DNA of 64,000 nucleotides from Aliamphritea hakodatensis (GTDB lineage: Bacteria > Pseudomonadota > Gammaproteobacteria > Pseudomonadales > Balneatricaceae): assembly GCF_024347195.1 (NCBI RefSeq), contig NZ_AP025281.1:372001-436000 (forward strand), read 5' to 3'. The first letter of the stretch is position 1. Every line of letters begins with the position of its first letter. The position numbers and the translations under genes are program-made. Below, piece by piece: positions 7,767 through 16,181 of the stretch. The notes below the pieces were generated by a model, which was not told the DNA's origin, ran no database searches, and worked only from the letters and a program-made list of their open reading frames with translations.

Positions 7767-8702
7767 TCAGAGCCTGCAGTATTCCGCTGCAATCTGTGCC
7801 GCCAGGCGGGCGTTGTTCAGCACTAGCTGAATATTGGCCGCCAGGCTTTTGCCTTCGGTGACTTCAGCTACCCGGGCCAGCAGGAACGGGGTGCTTTCCT
7901 TACCGCTGACACCCTGTTCATCCATTTCTTGCAGGGCCTTATCAATCACACCGTCGATCATTGCCTGATCCAGTGCGTGGGCTTCCGGGATGGGGTTGGC
8001 AACAACGACGCCGCCTTCCAGCCCTAACTGCCATTTGGCCTGCAGTGCCTTCGCGATGGTGGCCGGGTCATTCAACTGATAATCCACACCGAACGGGCTG
8101 TGACGGGTGTAAAACGCAGGCATGGTGTCGGTCCGGTAGCCCACGACCGGTACGCCGTGGGTCTCCAGATATTCCAGCGTCAGACCAATATCCAGAATGG
8201 ATTTGGCTCCGGCACAGACCACCGCCATTGAAGTGCCGGCCAGCTCCTGCAGGTCTGCAGAGACGTCCATGGTGGTTTCAGCGCCCCGGTGAACGCCGCC
8301 GATACCGCCGGTGGCGAACACACGGACACCGGCCATGGCGGCAATGATCATGGTGGAAGCAACGGTGGTAGCACCGTCCAGTTGCTGGGCAACGATAAAG
8401 GGAATATCCCGGCGGCTGGTTTTGATAACGGCTTTGCCGGTTTTACCCAGATAGGTGATTTCTGCTTCGCTCAGGCCGACTTTCAGACGGCCATTGATAA
8501 TGGCAATCGTGGCTGGCAGTGCACCGTTTTCCCGCACGGTCTGTTCCACTTTTAAAGCGGTTTCAACATTTTGCGGGTACGGCATACCGTGGGAAATAAT
8601 GGTGGATTCCAGCGCTACAACGGGCTGGCCGGCAGCCAGTGCGGCGGCAACGTCGGGATGGATATCCAGATACTGTTTCAGGTTGGCAGGTTGTGCTGAC
8701 AT
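7767..8702 (-). CDS. psuG: Pseudouridine-5'-phosphate glycosidase PsuG
   Basis: Cytoplasmic enzyme that splits pseudouridine 5'-phosphate into uracil and ribose 5-phosphate. The 311-residue protein shows the family signatures VALESTIISHGMPYPQN, ATGGIGGVHRG and SADLQELAGT, and the NPIPEAHALD and GKESTPFLLARV segments. The open frame runs up to 8750, but the ATG at 8702 (MSAQPANLKQ) follows a GGGAAG-like site and leaves a 16-base gap to psuK; the longer form would begin inside psuK. It is the second gene of a psuK-psuG operon, which matches the chemistry: kinase first, glycosidase second. Confidence 0.95.
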   Translation of the reverse strand: MSAQPANLKQYLDIHPDVAAALAAGQPVVALESTIISHGMPYPQNVETALKVEQTVRENGALPATIAIINGRLKVGLSEAEITYLGKTGKAVIKTSRRDIPFIVAQQLDGATTVASTMIIAAMAGVRVFATGGIGGVHRGAETTMDVSADLQELAGTSMAVVCAGAKSILDIGLTLEYLETHGVPVVGYRTDTMPAFYTRHSPFGVDYQLNDPATIAKALQAKWQLGLEGGVVVANPIPEAHALDQAMIDGVIDKALQEMDEQGVSGKESTPFLLARVAEVTEGKSLAANIQLVLNNARLAAQIAAEYCRL

Positions 8703-8718
8703 GTTTCTTCCCGTGTTC

Positions 8719-9822
8719 TTACATTGATTCGGACAGGAGCTGTGCCACATTCAGGCGGGACATCTCCGGATTAATGGTGGTTTGGCTGGCCAGTGCCAGA
8801 TTGGCGGCGGCCAGCGCAAAGCGGCAGGTTTTGTCTGCCGGCATCTGTTGCAGCCAGCTATGGCACAGGGCGGCCATCAGGGCATCGCCGGCACCGTTAC
8901 TGTTAATGACTGTGTGACAGTTGAGCCGCTGGCGGCAGGATTCGCCGCTGCGGTGGCTGTAAAACAGCCCTTCACTGGCCAGGCTGATGAATAAGCGTTC
9001 AACCCCTTCCCGGTGAAACCATTGCGCGAGTGCCTGCAGGGCGCTATCAGAAATATCAGCCGGATCGGCGTGAATACCTGAAATGGCTTCGGCTTCTGCA
9101 AGGTTGGGCTTCAGGGTATGAATGCGGGACAGAAACGGTCGGATTTTCGGCGCTTTGCTGCTGGAGACACAGTCAACAAAAAAACGCTGCTCCGGTAGCT
9201 GGCCGAACAGGCATTCCAGGGTGCTGTTTTTAAGGTTGGTATCCAGCACCAGTAATTCAGCCCGGGCCAGTAACCCTAAATGTTTGCGCAGGTAGTCCGG
9301 GCCGAAGGCATCAAGAATGGCCATGTCGGCAATGGCTTGCTGCATTTCGCCCTGCTCGTCCACCAGTGACAGATAACTGGAGGTGGCATGGCCGGGGATG
9401 GTCACCATCTGGCTGGTATCGATACCCGCCTGACTGCTCAGTTCAGTGAGTTGCCGGCCGCTGTGATCATCACCCACGGGGGCAATCAGGTAGCAGTCTT
9501 CGCCAAGGCGGGCGAGGTTTTCGGCGATATTGCGGCCGACTCCGCCGGGGCTGTAACTGACAGTGCCCGGGGTGGAACTGCCCGGTGTCAGCGCCTGACC
9601 GGGGGTGCCGAGAATATCCATATTGGCACCGCCGATGACCACTGAATAGCGCCGTTCACTGAGGATATAGCCCCGGCCTTTAATGGCGCCCTTGGCGGTC
9701 AGGTTGGTTAGGTGGGTGGCCACGGCAGAGCGGCTGATGCCCAGTGCTTCTGCCAGTTCCTGCTGGCTGATCAGCGGATTTGTCTGCAGTAATTGTAATA
9801 GCTGACGTTCGCGGTTAGTCAT
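8719..9822 (-). CDS. psuK: Pseudouridine kinase PsuK with N-terminal winged-helix domain
   Basis: A 367-residue protein combining a DNA-binding domain (residues 1-55; LISQQELAEALGISRSAVA) with a PfkB/ribokinase-type kinase. The kinase part starts with VVIGGANMDI, has the SYSPGGVGRNIAENLARLG block and ends with the anion-hole motif NSNGAGDALMAAL, whose Asp is the catalytic base. It phosphorylates pseudouridine for PsuG. The fused HTH is known in YeiC-like kinases and suggests that the protein may also control its own operon; three TTTGTC repeats sit just upstream. The ribosome site is poor. It lies first in the operon and is divergent from an Lrp-type regulator. Confidence 0.92.
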   Translation of the reverse strand: MTNRERQLLQLLQTNPLISQQELAEALGISRSAVATHLTNLTAKGAIKGRGYILSERRYSVVIGGANMDILGTPGQALTPGSSTPGTVSYSPGGVGRNIAENLARLGEDCYLIAPVGDDHSGRQLTELSSQAGIDTSQMVTIPGHATSSYLSLVDEQGEMQQAIADMAILDAFGPDYLRKHLGLLARAELLVLDTNLKNSTLECLFGQLPEQRFFVDCVSSSKAPKIRPFLSRIHTLKPNLAEAEAISGIHADPADISDSALQALAQWFHREGVERLFISLASEGLFYSHRSGESCRQRLNCHTVINSNGAGDALMAALCHSWLQQMPADKTCRFALAAANLALASQTTINPEMSRLNVAQLLSESM

Positions 9823-9832
9823 TTTCTGGAAC

Positions 9833-9893
9833 TTTGTCTGTAACTTGAATTTTGTCTATTTTATGCTTGTGCTGCAAGCTGTCAAGCTTTGTC
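9833..9893. promoter_or_regulatory. TTTGTC triple repeat and small dyad in the psuK/lrp intergenic region
   Basis: TTTGTC occurs three times in the same orientation (9833-9838, 9851-9856, 9888-9893). GCTTG (9865-9869) and CAAGC (9875-9879) form a small dyad between them. The sites lie directly upstream of psuK, whose product has a DNA-binding domain, so autoregulation is conceivable; this is a guess from position. Confidence 0.35.
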
Positions 9894-9996
9894 AGTTGCT
9901 CAGCGGTGAATAATGAGGGCGCGGCATGGAAACCGCGGTTGCCGATTGCATTTACCGGCGGGCCGGGGGATGCTTGGTGGCTCAGGACCGGTAAGG

Positions 9997-10449
9997 ATGA
10001 TTCGTTTGAAACTTGACAGTAAAGATCAGCACATTCTGGCGCTGTTACAGCAAAATGCCCGGCTGCCCACCGCCGAGATTGCCCGGGCAGTAAATCTCGC
10101 CCGTTCGACGGTGCAGGAGCGCATTCGCAGGCTTGAGGAGCGGGGCATGATTGAAGGTTACAGTGTCCGGCTGAATGTGCAGTTATTGCCACGGCCGCAG
10201 TTTTTCAGCCGCGTATCGGTCAGCGTGCTGGCACCTTGTCAGGCGGCGGTTATCGGTAGCCTGGAGCGGATTCCTCAGGTGTATTGCTGTGAGACGGTCA
10301 GTGGCAGTGTTGATCTGATGCTGGAAGTGCGCGCCCATGATGCGGCAGAGCTGGATGCGGTTATTGAAAAGATCAGTGCGCTCAAAGGTGTTGAGCGCAC
10401 TGAGTCCGGGATCGTGCTGCGGGAGTTTTTCCGGCGCGATCTGCCGTGA
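9997..10449 (+). CDS. Lrp/AsnC-family regulator next to arginase
   Basis: A 150-residue regulator with an N-terminal AsnC-type HTH (LDSKDQHILALLQQNARL, then TAEIARAVNLARSTVQERI) and a C-terminal RAM ligand domain (about residues 65-140). Lrp-family proteins sense amino acids and form octamers on DNA. The open frame begins at 9913, but the family always starts just before the L-D-x-x-D motif, which favours the ATG at 9997 with AGGA at 9984-9987. It is convergent with the arginase gene, seven bases away, and control of arginine or ornithine use is a reasonable inference. Confidence 0.9.
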   Translation: MIRLKLDSKDQHILALLQQNARLPTAEIARAVNLARSTVQERIRRLEERGMIEGYSVRLNVQLLPRPQFFSRVSVSVLAPCQAAVIGSLERIPQVYCCETVSGSVDLMLEVRAHDAAELDAVIEKISALKGVERTESGIVLREFFRRDLP

Positions 10450-10456
10450 TTCGGGG

Positions 10457-11272
10457 TCAGCTTTTCTGACAGTCCCTGAGCAGTAGCGCAGCAAGCTCTT
10501 TATAGAGTTTTGCACAGACCATGGCGGTCATGCCGTTGATATCCCGTGAGGGGTTATATTCAACGATGTCCGCCCCGATCACCGGTGCATCCAGCTGTTG
10601 CAGGATACTGAGAATATCCCGTACCGCCAGCCCGCCGGGCTCATGGTGTGAGACCCCGGGTGCAAAGGCCGGGTCCAGGGCGTCGAGGTCGATGGAGATG
10701 TAGACCGGCCCTTTAATGTCCAGTGCCGGTACGCCCTTCCAGTGACGCATTTCGTGTACTTCCACGCCAAATCTTTCCGCTTGCTGACGCTGGTGGTCAT
10801 TGAGGGTGCGGATGCCAACCTGAATCAGCCGGTCAGCCAGCTGTTCTTCCATGATCCGGGCAAACGGACAGGCGTGGGAATGGCGGTTGCCGAGCAATTC
10901 GTCGTACAGATCCGGGTGGGCGTCAAAGTGCAGGATCGTCAGCGGATTCTTGTTGGTTTGTAATCCCCGGATCAGCGGATAGGTGATGGAGTGATCGCCT
11001 CCCAGGCTAAGCAACTTGTGCCCGCTGTGGCGAATGGCAGCGGCCCGCTGCTCGATACAGTTAAATGCACTTGCCTGATCGGGCCAGTCCAGCATGCCTG
11101 CATCCTGCAGGCGGGTATCTTTGCCAATATCCACCCCGCACTCACTGCTCAGGTTAGCCGAGCCGTTGTGCAGCACTTCCTGAATCACCGGCGGTGCTGC
11201 AGCGCTGCCAGTCAGGTGGGAGGAGTTAAAGTCGAGGGGAATAGCCAATACCGATACCGCCTGAAACGTCAT
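10457..11272 (-). CDS. Arginase-family enzyme, plant-arginase/agmatinase-like
   Basis: A ureohydrolase of 271 residues that cleaves arginine or a guanidino compound into urea and an amine, with two Mn ions. Metal ligands are seen: His94 (LGGDHSITYP), Asp117-His119-Asp121 (HFDAHPDLYD) and Asp195-Asp197 (YISIDLDALDPAFAPG). The SHACPFARIMEE block, the GVSHHEPGGL loop and VEYNPSRD are much closer to plant arginases and agmatinases than to RocF-type arginases. It follows the amino-acid binding protein gene by 12 bases on the same strand, so uptake and breakdown of one basic compound are probably coupled. Arginine is the first candidate, another guanidino acid the second. Confidence 0.88.
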   Translation of the reverse strand: MTFQAVSVLAIPLDFNSSHLTGSAAAPPVIQEVLHNGSANLSSECGVDIGKDTRLQDAGMLDWPDQASAFNCIEQRAAAIRHSGHKLLSLGGDHSITYPLIRGLQTNKNPLTILHFDAHPDLYDELLGNRHSHACPFARIMEEQLADRLIQVGIRTLNDHQRQQAERFGVEVHEMRHWKGVPALDIKGPVYISIDLDALDPAFAPGVSHHEPGGLAVRDILSILQQLDAPVIGADIVEYNPSRDINGMTAMVCAKLYKELAALLLRDCQKS

Positions 11273-11284
11273 ATTTGATACCTG

Positions 11285-12040
11285 TTAATAAATGCTGAAA
11301 GGGAAGTAGCGGCGATTGATTTCGGCGTAGCGGCCGTCAGCAACGATGGCGCTGATGGCATCACTGAAAACCTGTTTCAGTGCTGAGCCTTTGCGAACGG
11401 CGATGGCGACTTTATCCTGAATGTCTATATCAGCCCCTTTAAATTCAAAGGCCTGGCCGTCGGCTGATTGCAGCCAGTCCCAGGCCGGGAATTTATCGGA
11501 TACCAGCAAATCAATCCGTCCTGATTTCATATCCAGATAGGCATTTTCCTGGGTGTCGTAGAGTTTGATATCCACGGTGCCGCTGTAGTTGTCTTCCAGA
11601 TACTGGCTGGAAACGGTGGAACGGTAAGCGCCGACAGTGAACCCCTTCAGGCCGCTGTCTGAGATGTCGAAACTACGGTCTTTCGGTCCCAGCATGACCA
11701 GCACATTGGAATAGTAACGGTCGCTGAAGTCGACCACTTTGGCCCGTTCTTTTGTGACGGACATGGAGGAAATAATCGCATCGAATTTCTTTACCCTTAA
11801 GCCGGGAATCATGCCGTCCCAGGGCTGGGAAACGATTTCGCAGTCGGCCTGCATTTCTTCACAGAGGGCATTGGCAATGTCCACATCAAAGCCGCTCAGC
11901 TGGCCACTGGCGTCAACAATAGCAAAGGGGGCGTAGGAGCCGTCAATGGCGATGCGGAGGGTGTCTGCCTGGCTGGTCAGGCTCAGGCTGCTGAGGGCTA
12001 CTGCGCCCATCGACAGCCATTTTTTGATCCGGTTTGTCAT
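11285..12040 (-). CDS. Periplasmic basic-amino-acid binding protein (ArtJ/HisJ type)
   Basis: A 251-residue solute-binding protein of the family 3 ABC type. A signal peptide ends at about residue 25 (LTSQAD). The mature protein starts TLRIAIDGSYAPFAIVD and has GFDVDIANALCEEM and QPWDGMIPGL, typical of Lys/Arg/Orn/His binders, followed by KVVDFSDRYY. AGGA before the start fits. It is the first gene of an operon with arginase; no permease or ATPase gene is nearby, so it must use components encoded elsewhere. Arginine or a related guanidino compound is the inferred ligand. Confidence 0.88.
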   Translation of the reverse strand: MTNRIKKWLSMGAVALSSLSLTSQADTLRIAIDGSYAPFAIVDASGQLSGFDVDIANALCEEMQADCEIVSQPWDGMIPGLRVKKFDAIISSMSVTKERAKVVDFSDRYYSNVLVMLGPKDRSFDISDSGLKGFTVGAYRSTVSSQYLEDNYSGTVDIKLYDTQENAYLDMKSGRIDLLVSDKFPAWDWLQSADGQAFEFKGADIDIQDKVAIAVRKGSALKQVFSDAISAIVADGRYAEINRRYFPFSIY

Positions 12041-12180
12041 AGGTTATTCCTGATTATTGTTATTGGTGTTTGTGAGTGTTTATCTTGCCGGGGCAGACGG
12101 GCCGGAAAAAACCGGCAAACTGCCGGAAATGATGCCTGTCACCGCTACATCGCCGGAACCGGGAGGGTTAGTGTGAATGG

Positions 12181-12195
12181 CTTACGAATCGTAAG
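12181..12195. promoter_or_regulatory. 15-bp palindrome, candidate operator
   Basis: CTTACGAATCGTAAG is a perfect inverted repeat of seven-base arms around a single A. It lies in the 285-base region between the divergent binding protein/arginase operon and the EamA gene, the place where a shared regulator (perhaps one of the two Lrp-type proteins nearby) would bind. Confidence 0.5.
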
Positions 12196-12325
12196 TGATG
12201 GCGGCTGATAACTTTATTAATTAAAGTGTTTTGCCGTGACTTCGTTAGTAAATCCCTGTCGTGTGTCGGGGATTGCGGCTTAAAATAGCCGCCTGTCTGT
12301 CGTTTCTTATCTGGAGTTGGATGTA

Positions 12326-13210
12326 ATGAGTTTTATCAGCCCTGCACATTTGTTGCTGATCAGTGTGGCTGCAATCTGGGGATTCGCCTTTGTCGCGCAA
12401 AGTGCCGGTATGGATTACCTGGGCCCGCACAGTTTTAACGCTGCCCGTTTTATTCTGGGTGCCCTGTCACTGGTGCCGCTCTGGATTCTGATGGGCAAAC
12501 AGCGTTTGCCGCAGGGCAAAACGCTGCTGTATGGCGGTATTCTCGCAGGCAGTGTGATGTTTGCCGGTTTCAGTTTTCAGCAAATCGGTTTGCTGTATAC
12601 CACGGCAGGTAATGCCGGGTTCATTACCAGCATGTATATCGTACTGGTGCCGATTGCAGGTATCTTTCTCGGACAGGCCACCAATATGAATACCTGGATC
12701 GGGGTCGTGCTGGCGGTTATCGGTCTTTATTACCTGTCTATCGGCCCGGATCTGAAGATCGGGTACGGAGATTTACTGGAACTGATTGGCGCGTTTTTCT
12801 GGACGGCACATGTGATTATCATTGGCTGGTTGTCCCGTAAGGTTGATGCAATCGGCCTGTCGATTACCCAGTTTATGGTGGCTGCAGTTTGGGCTACCGG
12901 TGCGGCAATGCTCTATGAAACGCCTGTGCTGGGGGATTTTCAGGCAGCCTGGTTACCGCTTCTGTATGCCGGCATTGCATCCAGCGGTATTGCCTGTACC
13001 TTGCAGATTATTGCCCAGCGTAAAGTAGAGCCGAGCACCACGGCACTGATTCTTTCAATGGAAGCACTGTTTGCTGTCCTGGGTGGCTGGCTGTTACTGG
13101 GCGAGCATATCGGTATTAAAGAACTGATCGGCTGCAGCCTGATGCTGGCGGGTATGGTGGTCAGCCAGTGGCCGGCAAAACGCAAACGTCAGTTGGCTGC
13201 ACAAAGCTGA
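12326..13210 (+). CDS. EamA/DMT-family transporter
   Basis: A 294-residue inner-membrane protein with about ten hydrophobic helices in two EamA halves. The first half begins LLLISVAAIWGFAFVAQSAG and carries TAGNAGFITSMYIVLVPI; the second begins GDLLELIGAFFWTAHVIIIG and ends with the EALFAVLGGWLLLGE motif near the C-terminus. The family exports or imports metabolites and the substrate is unknown. An in-frame TTG at 12317 exists, but the ATG at 12326 is nine bases from GGAG. It is convergent with an Lrp-type gene one base away. Confidence 0.9.
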   Translation: MSFISPAHLLLISVAAIWGFAFVAQSAGMDYLGPHSFNAARFILGALSLVPLWILMGKQRLPQGKTLLYGGILAGSVMFAGFSFQQIGLLYTTAGNAGFITSMYIVLVPIAGIFLGQATNMNTWIGVVLAVIGLYYLSIGPDLKIGYGDLLELIGAFFWTAHVIIIGWLSRKVDAIGLSITQFMVAAVWATGAAMLYETPVLGDFQAAWLPLLYAGIASSGIACTLQIIAQRKVEPSTTALILSMEALFAVLGGWLLLGEHIGIKELIGCSLMLAGMVVSQWPAKRKRQLAAQS

Positions 13211-13211
13211 T

Positions 13212-13670
13212 TCAGGACTCTGCCTCAGCGTTAAAAAACGTTCGGGGCAGAGGCCGTTCGACCGGGGTGGACAATATCATCATGGTGTTGGTATCGCTCA
13301 GGTCACAAAACTCTTCCAGAATGGCATCCAGATGTGACATGGATGCCACCGCCAGCTTAACCAGAAACGCCTGCTCACCGGTGACATTCTGGCATTCAAT
13401 AACCTCATCATAACTGAGTACCAGTGCCTTAAACTGGCGTTCTTTGGTACGGAATACCTTGCATTGCACCAGCGCGACGATAGGATATCCGAGCTTATCC
13501 AGATTTACTTTCAGGCTGTAACCGGTAATAACTCCGCTTTGCTCTAATTTTCGAATTCTTTCTGCCACCGCCGGGGCTGACAGGTGTACCCGTTTGCCCA
13601 GTTCTGCATACGAAATGCGGGCATTTTCCTGAAGGGCGGCGATTATTTTTCGGTTTATTGCGTCAGTCAT
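13212..13670 (-). CDS. Lrp/AsnC-family regulator
   Basis: A 152-residue regulator. Residues 1-60 form the HTH (LQENARISYAELGKRVHLSA, with PAVAERIRKLEQSG) and the rest is a RAM ligand domain with GYPIVALVQC and NVTGEQAFLVKLAV. The stop is one base from the stop of the EamA gene on the other strand; such Lrp-transporter pairs often have the regulator control an amino-acid exporter. Upstream it faces the 300-base region before the response regulator. Confidence 0.9.
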   Translation of the reverse strand: MTDAINRKIIAALQENARISYAELGKRVHLSAPAVAERIRKLEQSGVITGYSLKVNLDKLGYPIVALVQCKVFRTKERQFKALVLSYDEVIECQNVTGEQAFLVKLAVASMSHLDAILEEFCDLSDTNTMMILSTPVERPLPRTFFNAEAES

Positions 13671-13970
13671 TTGTAGCTGCGAATCCTGATTCCGGGTAAC
13701 TAACTATGGGTGTTTCCTGTGGGGCTGGCAAGGGGCATTTATCCTCTGTTCCGGCCGGCTTTATACAGCTGTTATTCAGGTGTTTGGTTTCTATATGGTT
13801 TATAGATCAATGGCCTATGGATATTCATAGGTAGATTATTGGTTACATTAATTCTAGTGTTTACAGAGGAAAAATTGTTTTAAACGGCGATGGCATTGGT
13901 TGTTATGGAGATTTCTGGCGCTGAACGTTCAGGGATGCCGGTCAGTACACCGGGTTCAGCGTTTACATGA
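13671..13970. other. 300-base intergenic region before the sensory block
   Basis: No gene is seen. It holds the promoters of the Lrp-type gene (minus) and of the response regulator (plus). Two dyads are described separately at 13791-13831, and the stretch 13790-13880 is strikingly A+T-rich. Confidence 0.6.
13791..13831. promoter_or_regulatory. Two adjacent inverted repeats
   Basis: CTATA-TGGTT-TATAG (13791-13805) and CCTATG-GATATT-CATAGG (13814-13831) lie in tandem. The core TAT/ATA halves are related. They are about 140 bases before the response regulator start and 120 bases before the Lrp-type start, suitable for operators. Confidence 0.45.
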
Positions 13971-14726
13971 ATGGTTGCAATGCGTATGCGGTTAAGTGGT
14001 GTGGAAGAAATTCTGGTTGTGGATGACTCGCCAGATGATCTGCGTTTTCTGAGTCAGTTACTACAGGCAGAAAATTATCAGGTCCGACCCGTTTTGAGTG
14101 CCAGTGAAGCGTTTGTCGCACTGGAAAATCAGTTAGCAGATTTAATTTTACTCGACATAAGAATGCCCGGTATGGACGGTTTCGAACTGTGCCGGCAATT
14201 AAAAGCGAATGAGCGCACGGCAGACATCCCGGTTATATATATGAGCGCCCTGAATGAAACAGAAGATGTGGTCAGAGGGCTGCAGCTGGGCGCGGTGGAT
14301 TATCTGGTAAAGCCGCTGAAGTCGGCAGAAGTGCTGGCCCGGATAGCAGTTCATCTGGAAATCTGCCGGGGATATTCTGAACTTGAACTGCGCAATAAGT
14401 CGCTGCGGCGTATTAATAAGCAGCTTGAAGGTATCATTGATAATTTTGACGGTGCGAAAGGTAATGCGCCGGTCAGCAAGGCTGCCCGTAAAACGAAAAA
14501 ATCCGGTGCGGGTGGCACCGTTAAGCTCACCGCCAGAGAACTGGATTGTCTGTCCCTGCTGGCGCAGGGGTACCGGACGGTACAGATAGCAGATCAGCTG
14601 AACATTAAGCCCGTGACCGTGGAGTTTCATCTGGCCAATGTGCGCAACAAACTGGAAGCCAAAACACGGGAACAGGCTTTAGTCACCGCAATTATGCAGG
14701 GATTGATGGAACCTGCGTTTCATTAG
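13971..14726 (+). CDS. Response regulator, REC plus LuxR-type HTH
   Basis: A 251-residue regulator. The REC domain (residues 12-130) has the acidic pair in ILVVDDSPDD, the phosphoacceptor Asp62 in LLDIRMPGMDG, and the Lys in YLVKPLK. After a Lys-rich linker, a LuxR-type HTH (about residues 180-245; LTARELDCLSLLAQGYRTVQ) binds DNA. The start is uncertain: ATGs at 13967, 13971 and 13980 are crowded and none has a good ribosome site. It is the first gene of the sensory block and the likely output of the hybrid kinase at 17573. Confidence 0.88.
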   Translation: MVAMRMRLSGVEEILVVDDSPDDLRFLSQLLQAENYQVRPVLSASEAFVALENQLADLILLDIRMPGMDGFELCRQLKANERTADIPVIYMSALNETEDVVRGLQLGAVDYLVKPLKSAEVLARIAVHLEICRGYSELELRNKSLRRINKQLEGIIDNFDGAKGNAPVSKAARKTKKSGAGGTVKLTARELDCLSLLAQGYRTVQIADQLNIKPVTVEFHLANVRNKLEAKTREQALVTAIMQGLMEPAFH

Positions 14727-14849
14727 CAGCATTAACCGCCGTGAATGGCTGTCAGAGTTGATGGCTGTCCGGCGGTTTGTCTGTACAGGGCCGGCAGGCG
14801 GATAATTTTTCAGGGAATGCGGTCGCCCCTTTTATCGGATTCAGGGTTT

Positions 14850-16181
14850 ATGAAGGCAGTGCAGAAGCATCAGGTGATGGTGGTCGATGATAACCACGAT
14901 GATCTGCGTTTATTAAGCCAGTATCTGGCGGAACTTGGGCTGGATGTCAGGGTAAGTGTCAGCGCTGAAACTGCGCTGGAGCTGTTAAGGCAGGCGCTGC
15001 CGGATTTAATTGTGCTGGATTATAAACTTCCCGGGATGGACGGTTTTTCGTTATGCCGTCAGCTTAAGGATGATTATCGCACCCGGCATATTCCGGTTAT
15101 CTTTATCAGCGCGGTGTGCGGTAGCGATGAAATCGTTGGCGGTCTGGAGGCCGGCGCGGTGGATTTTGTCCGTAAGCCCTATATAAAAGCCGAAATTCTG
15201 GCCCGCATCAAAAACCATCTGAACCTGCAGCAGCAGACCGAAGTATTACGCCGTTCTCTGGAAGCCTGTCGTGATAAGGCCTGGCAGAACCGGGAGGGCT
15301 TCTTTCACCGTCTTATTGAACGGGTCAACAGTGTCTACTGGATTGTCAGCGGTGACTGGCAACAGATGCATTATGTGAACCCTGCTTATGAGTCTGTCTG
15401 GGGGGAAAGTGCTGAGCGTTTGCGTGCTGAACCGCTGGGCTGGCTGAGCCGTCTGGCCAGCGCAGATGTACGGACGATCCGCCAGTGTATTGAACGGGCG
15501 GTGAGAGAAGTACCGGATATGATCAGCCTGCCGGATTACCGTCTGATATCGCCTGACGGCTCAATGAAATGGGTGCAGACCAAAGGCTACCGGATAGATC
15601 CCGAGAACCATGAAGACGACCGTTATGCCTGGGTCAGTACGGACATTTCTGAACGCAAAAGCAACGAGCAAAACCTGAATTATCTGGCCAACCATGACCC
15701 GCTTACCGGGCTGCGTAACCGGCTGCAACTGGCGGAGCGGGTTGAGAACGAAATCGTCCGCTCTGAGCGGCACGGACACTCACTGGCGCTGCTGATTATT
15801 GATGTTGATCATTTTAAATCCGTCAATGACTGCTATGGTCATATGGCCGGTGATCTGGCGCTGTGTGCGCTGGCGGCGGTCCTTAAAGAACAGATACGGT
15901 CAATCGATTCGGTGTTTCGCTACGGTGGTGAGGAGTTTGTGGTAATTCTGCCGGAAGAGCCTCTGGAGCAGGCGCTGCAAGTGGCGGGACGTATCCGTCA
16001 GCGGGTGTCAGAACAGCCGCTGCAGCTGGAGAGCTGTGACGTAAATATTACAGTCAGTATTGGCGTGTCGGCGTATCCGGCGGATGGTGACAGTTATAAC
16101 CGGCTGGTCAGTGTGGCAGACGGACATCTGCTAAACGCCAAGCGGCAGGGCCGAAACTGTGTTCAGCCAGCGCATGACTAA
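14850..16181 (+). CDS. Response-regulated diguanylate cyclase (REC-PAS-GGDEF)
   Basis: A 443-residue protein predicted to make cyclic di-GMP. Order: REC (residues 5-125) with Asp57 in VLDYKLPGMDG and Lys109 in VRKPY; PAS (about 150-270; NSVYWIVSGDWQQMHYVNPAY); GGDEF (about 280-440) with the active motif GGEEF at 359-363. The RSID sequence at 350-353 lies five residues ahead and is an intact inhibitory I-site. The open frame starts at 14745; ATG at 14850 is preferred because REC begins directly after it, with 14817 as an alternative. Its last eight bases overlap the next gene, implying one transcript. Confidence 0.9.
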   Translation: MKAVQKHQVMVVDDNHDDLRLLSQYLAELGLDVRVSVSAETALELLRQALPDLIVLDYKLPGMDGFSLCRQLKDDYRTRHIPVIFISAVCGSDEIVGGLEAGAVDFVRKPYIKAEILARIKNHLNLQQQTEVLRRSLEACRDKAWQNREGFFHRLIERVNSVYWIVSGDWQQMHYVNPAYESVWGESAERLRAEPLGWLSRLASADVRTIRQCIERAVREVPDMISLPDYRLISPDGSMKWVQTKGYRIDPENHEDDRYAWVSTDISERKSNEQNLNYLANHDPLTGLRNRLQLAERVENEIVRSERHGHSLALLIIDVDHFKSVNDCYGHMAGDLALCALAAVLKEQIRSIDSVFRYGGEEFVVILPEEPLEQALQVAGRIRQRVSEQPLQLESCDVNITVSIGVSAYPADGDSYNRLVSVADGHLLNAKRQGRNCVQPAHD

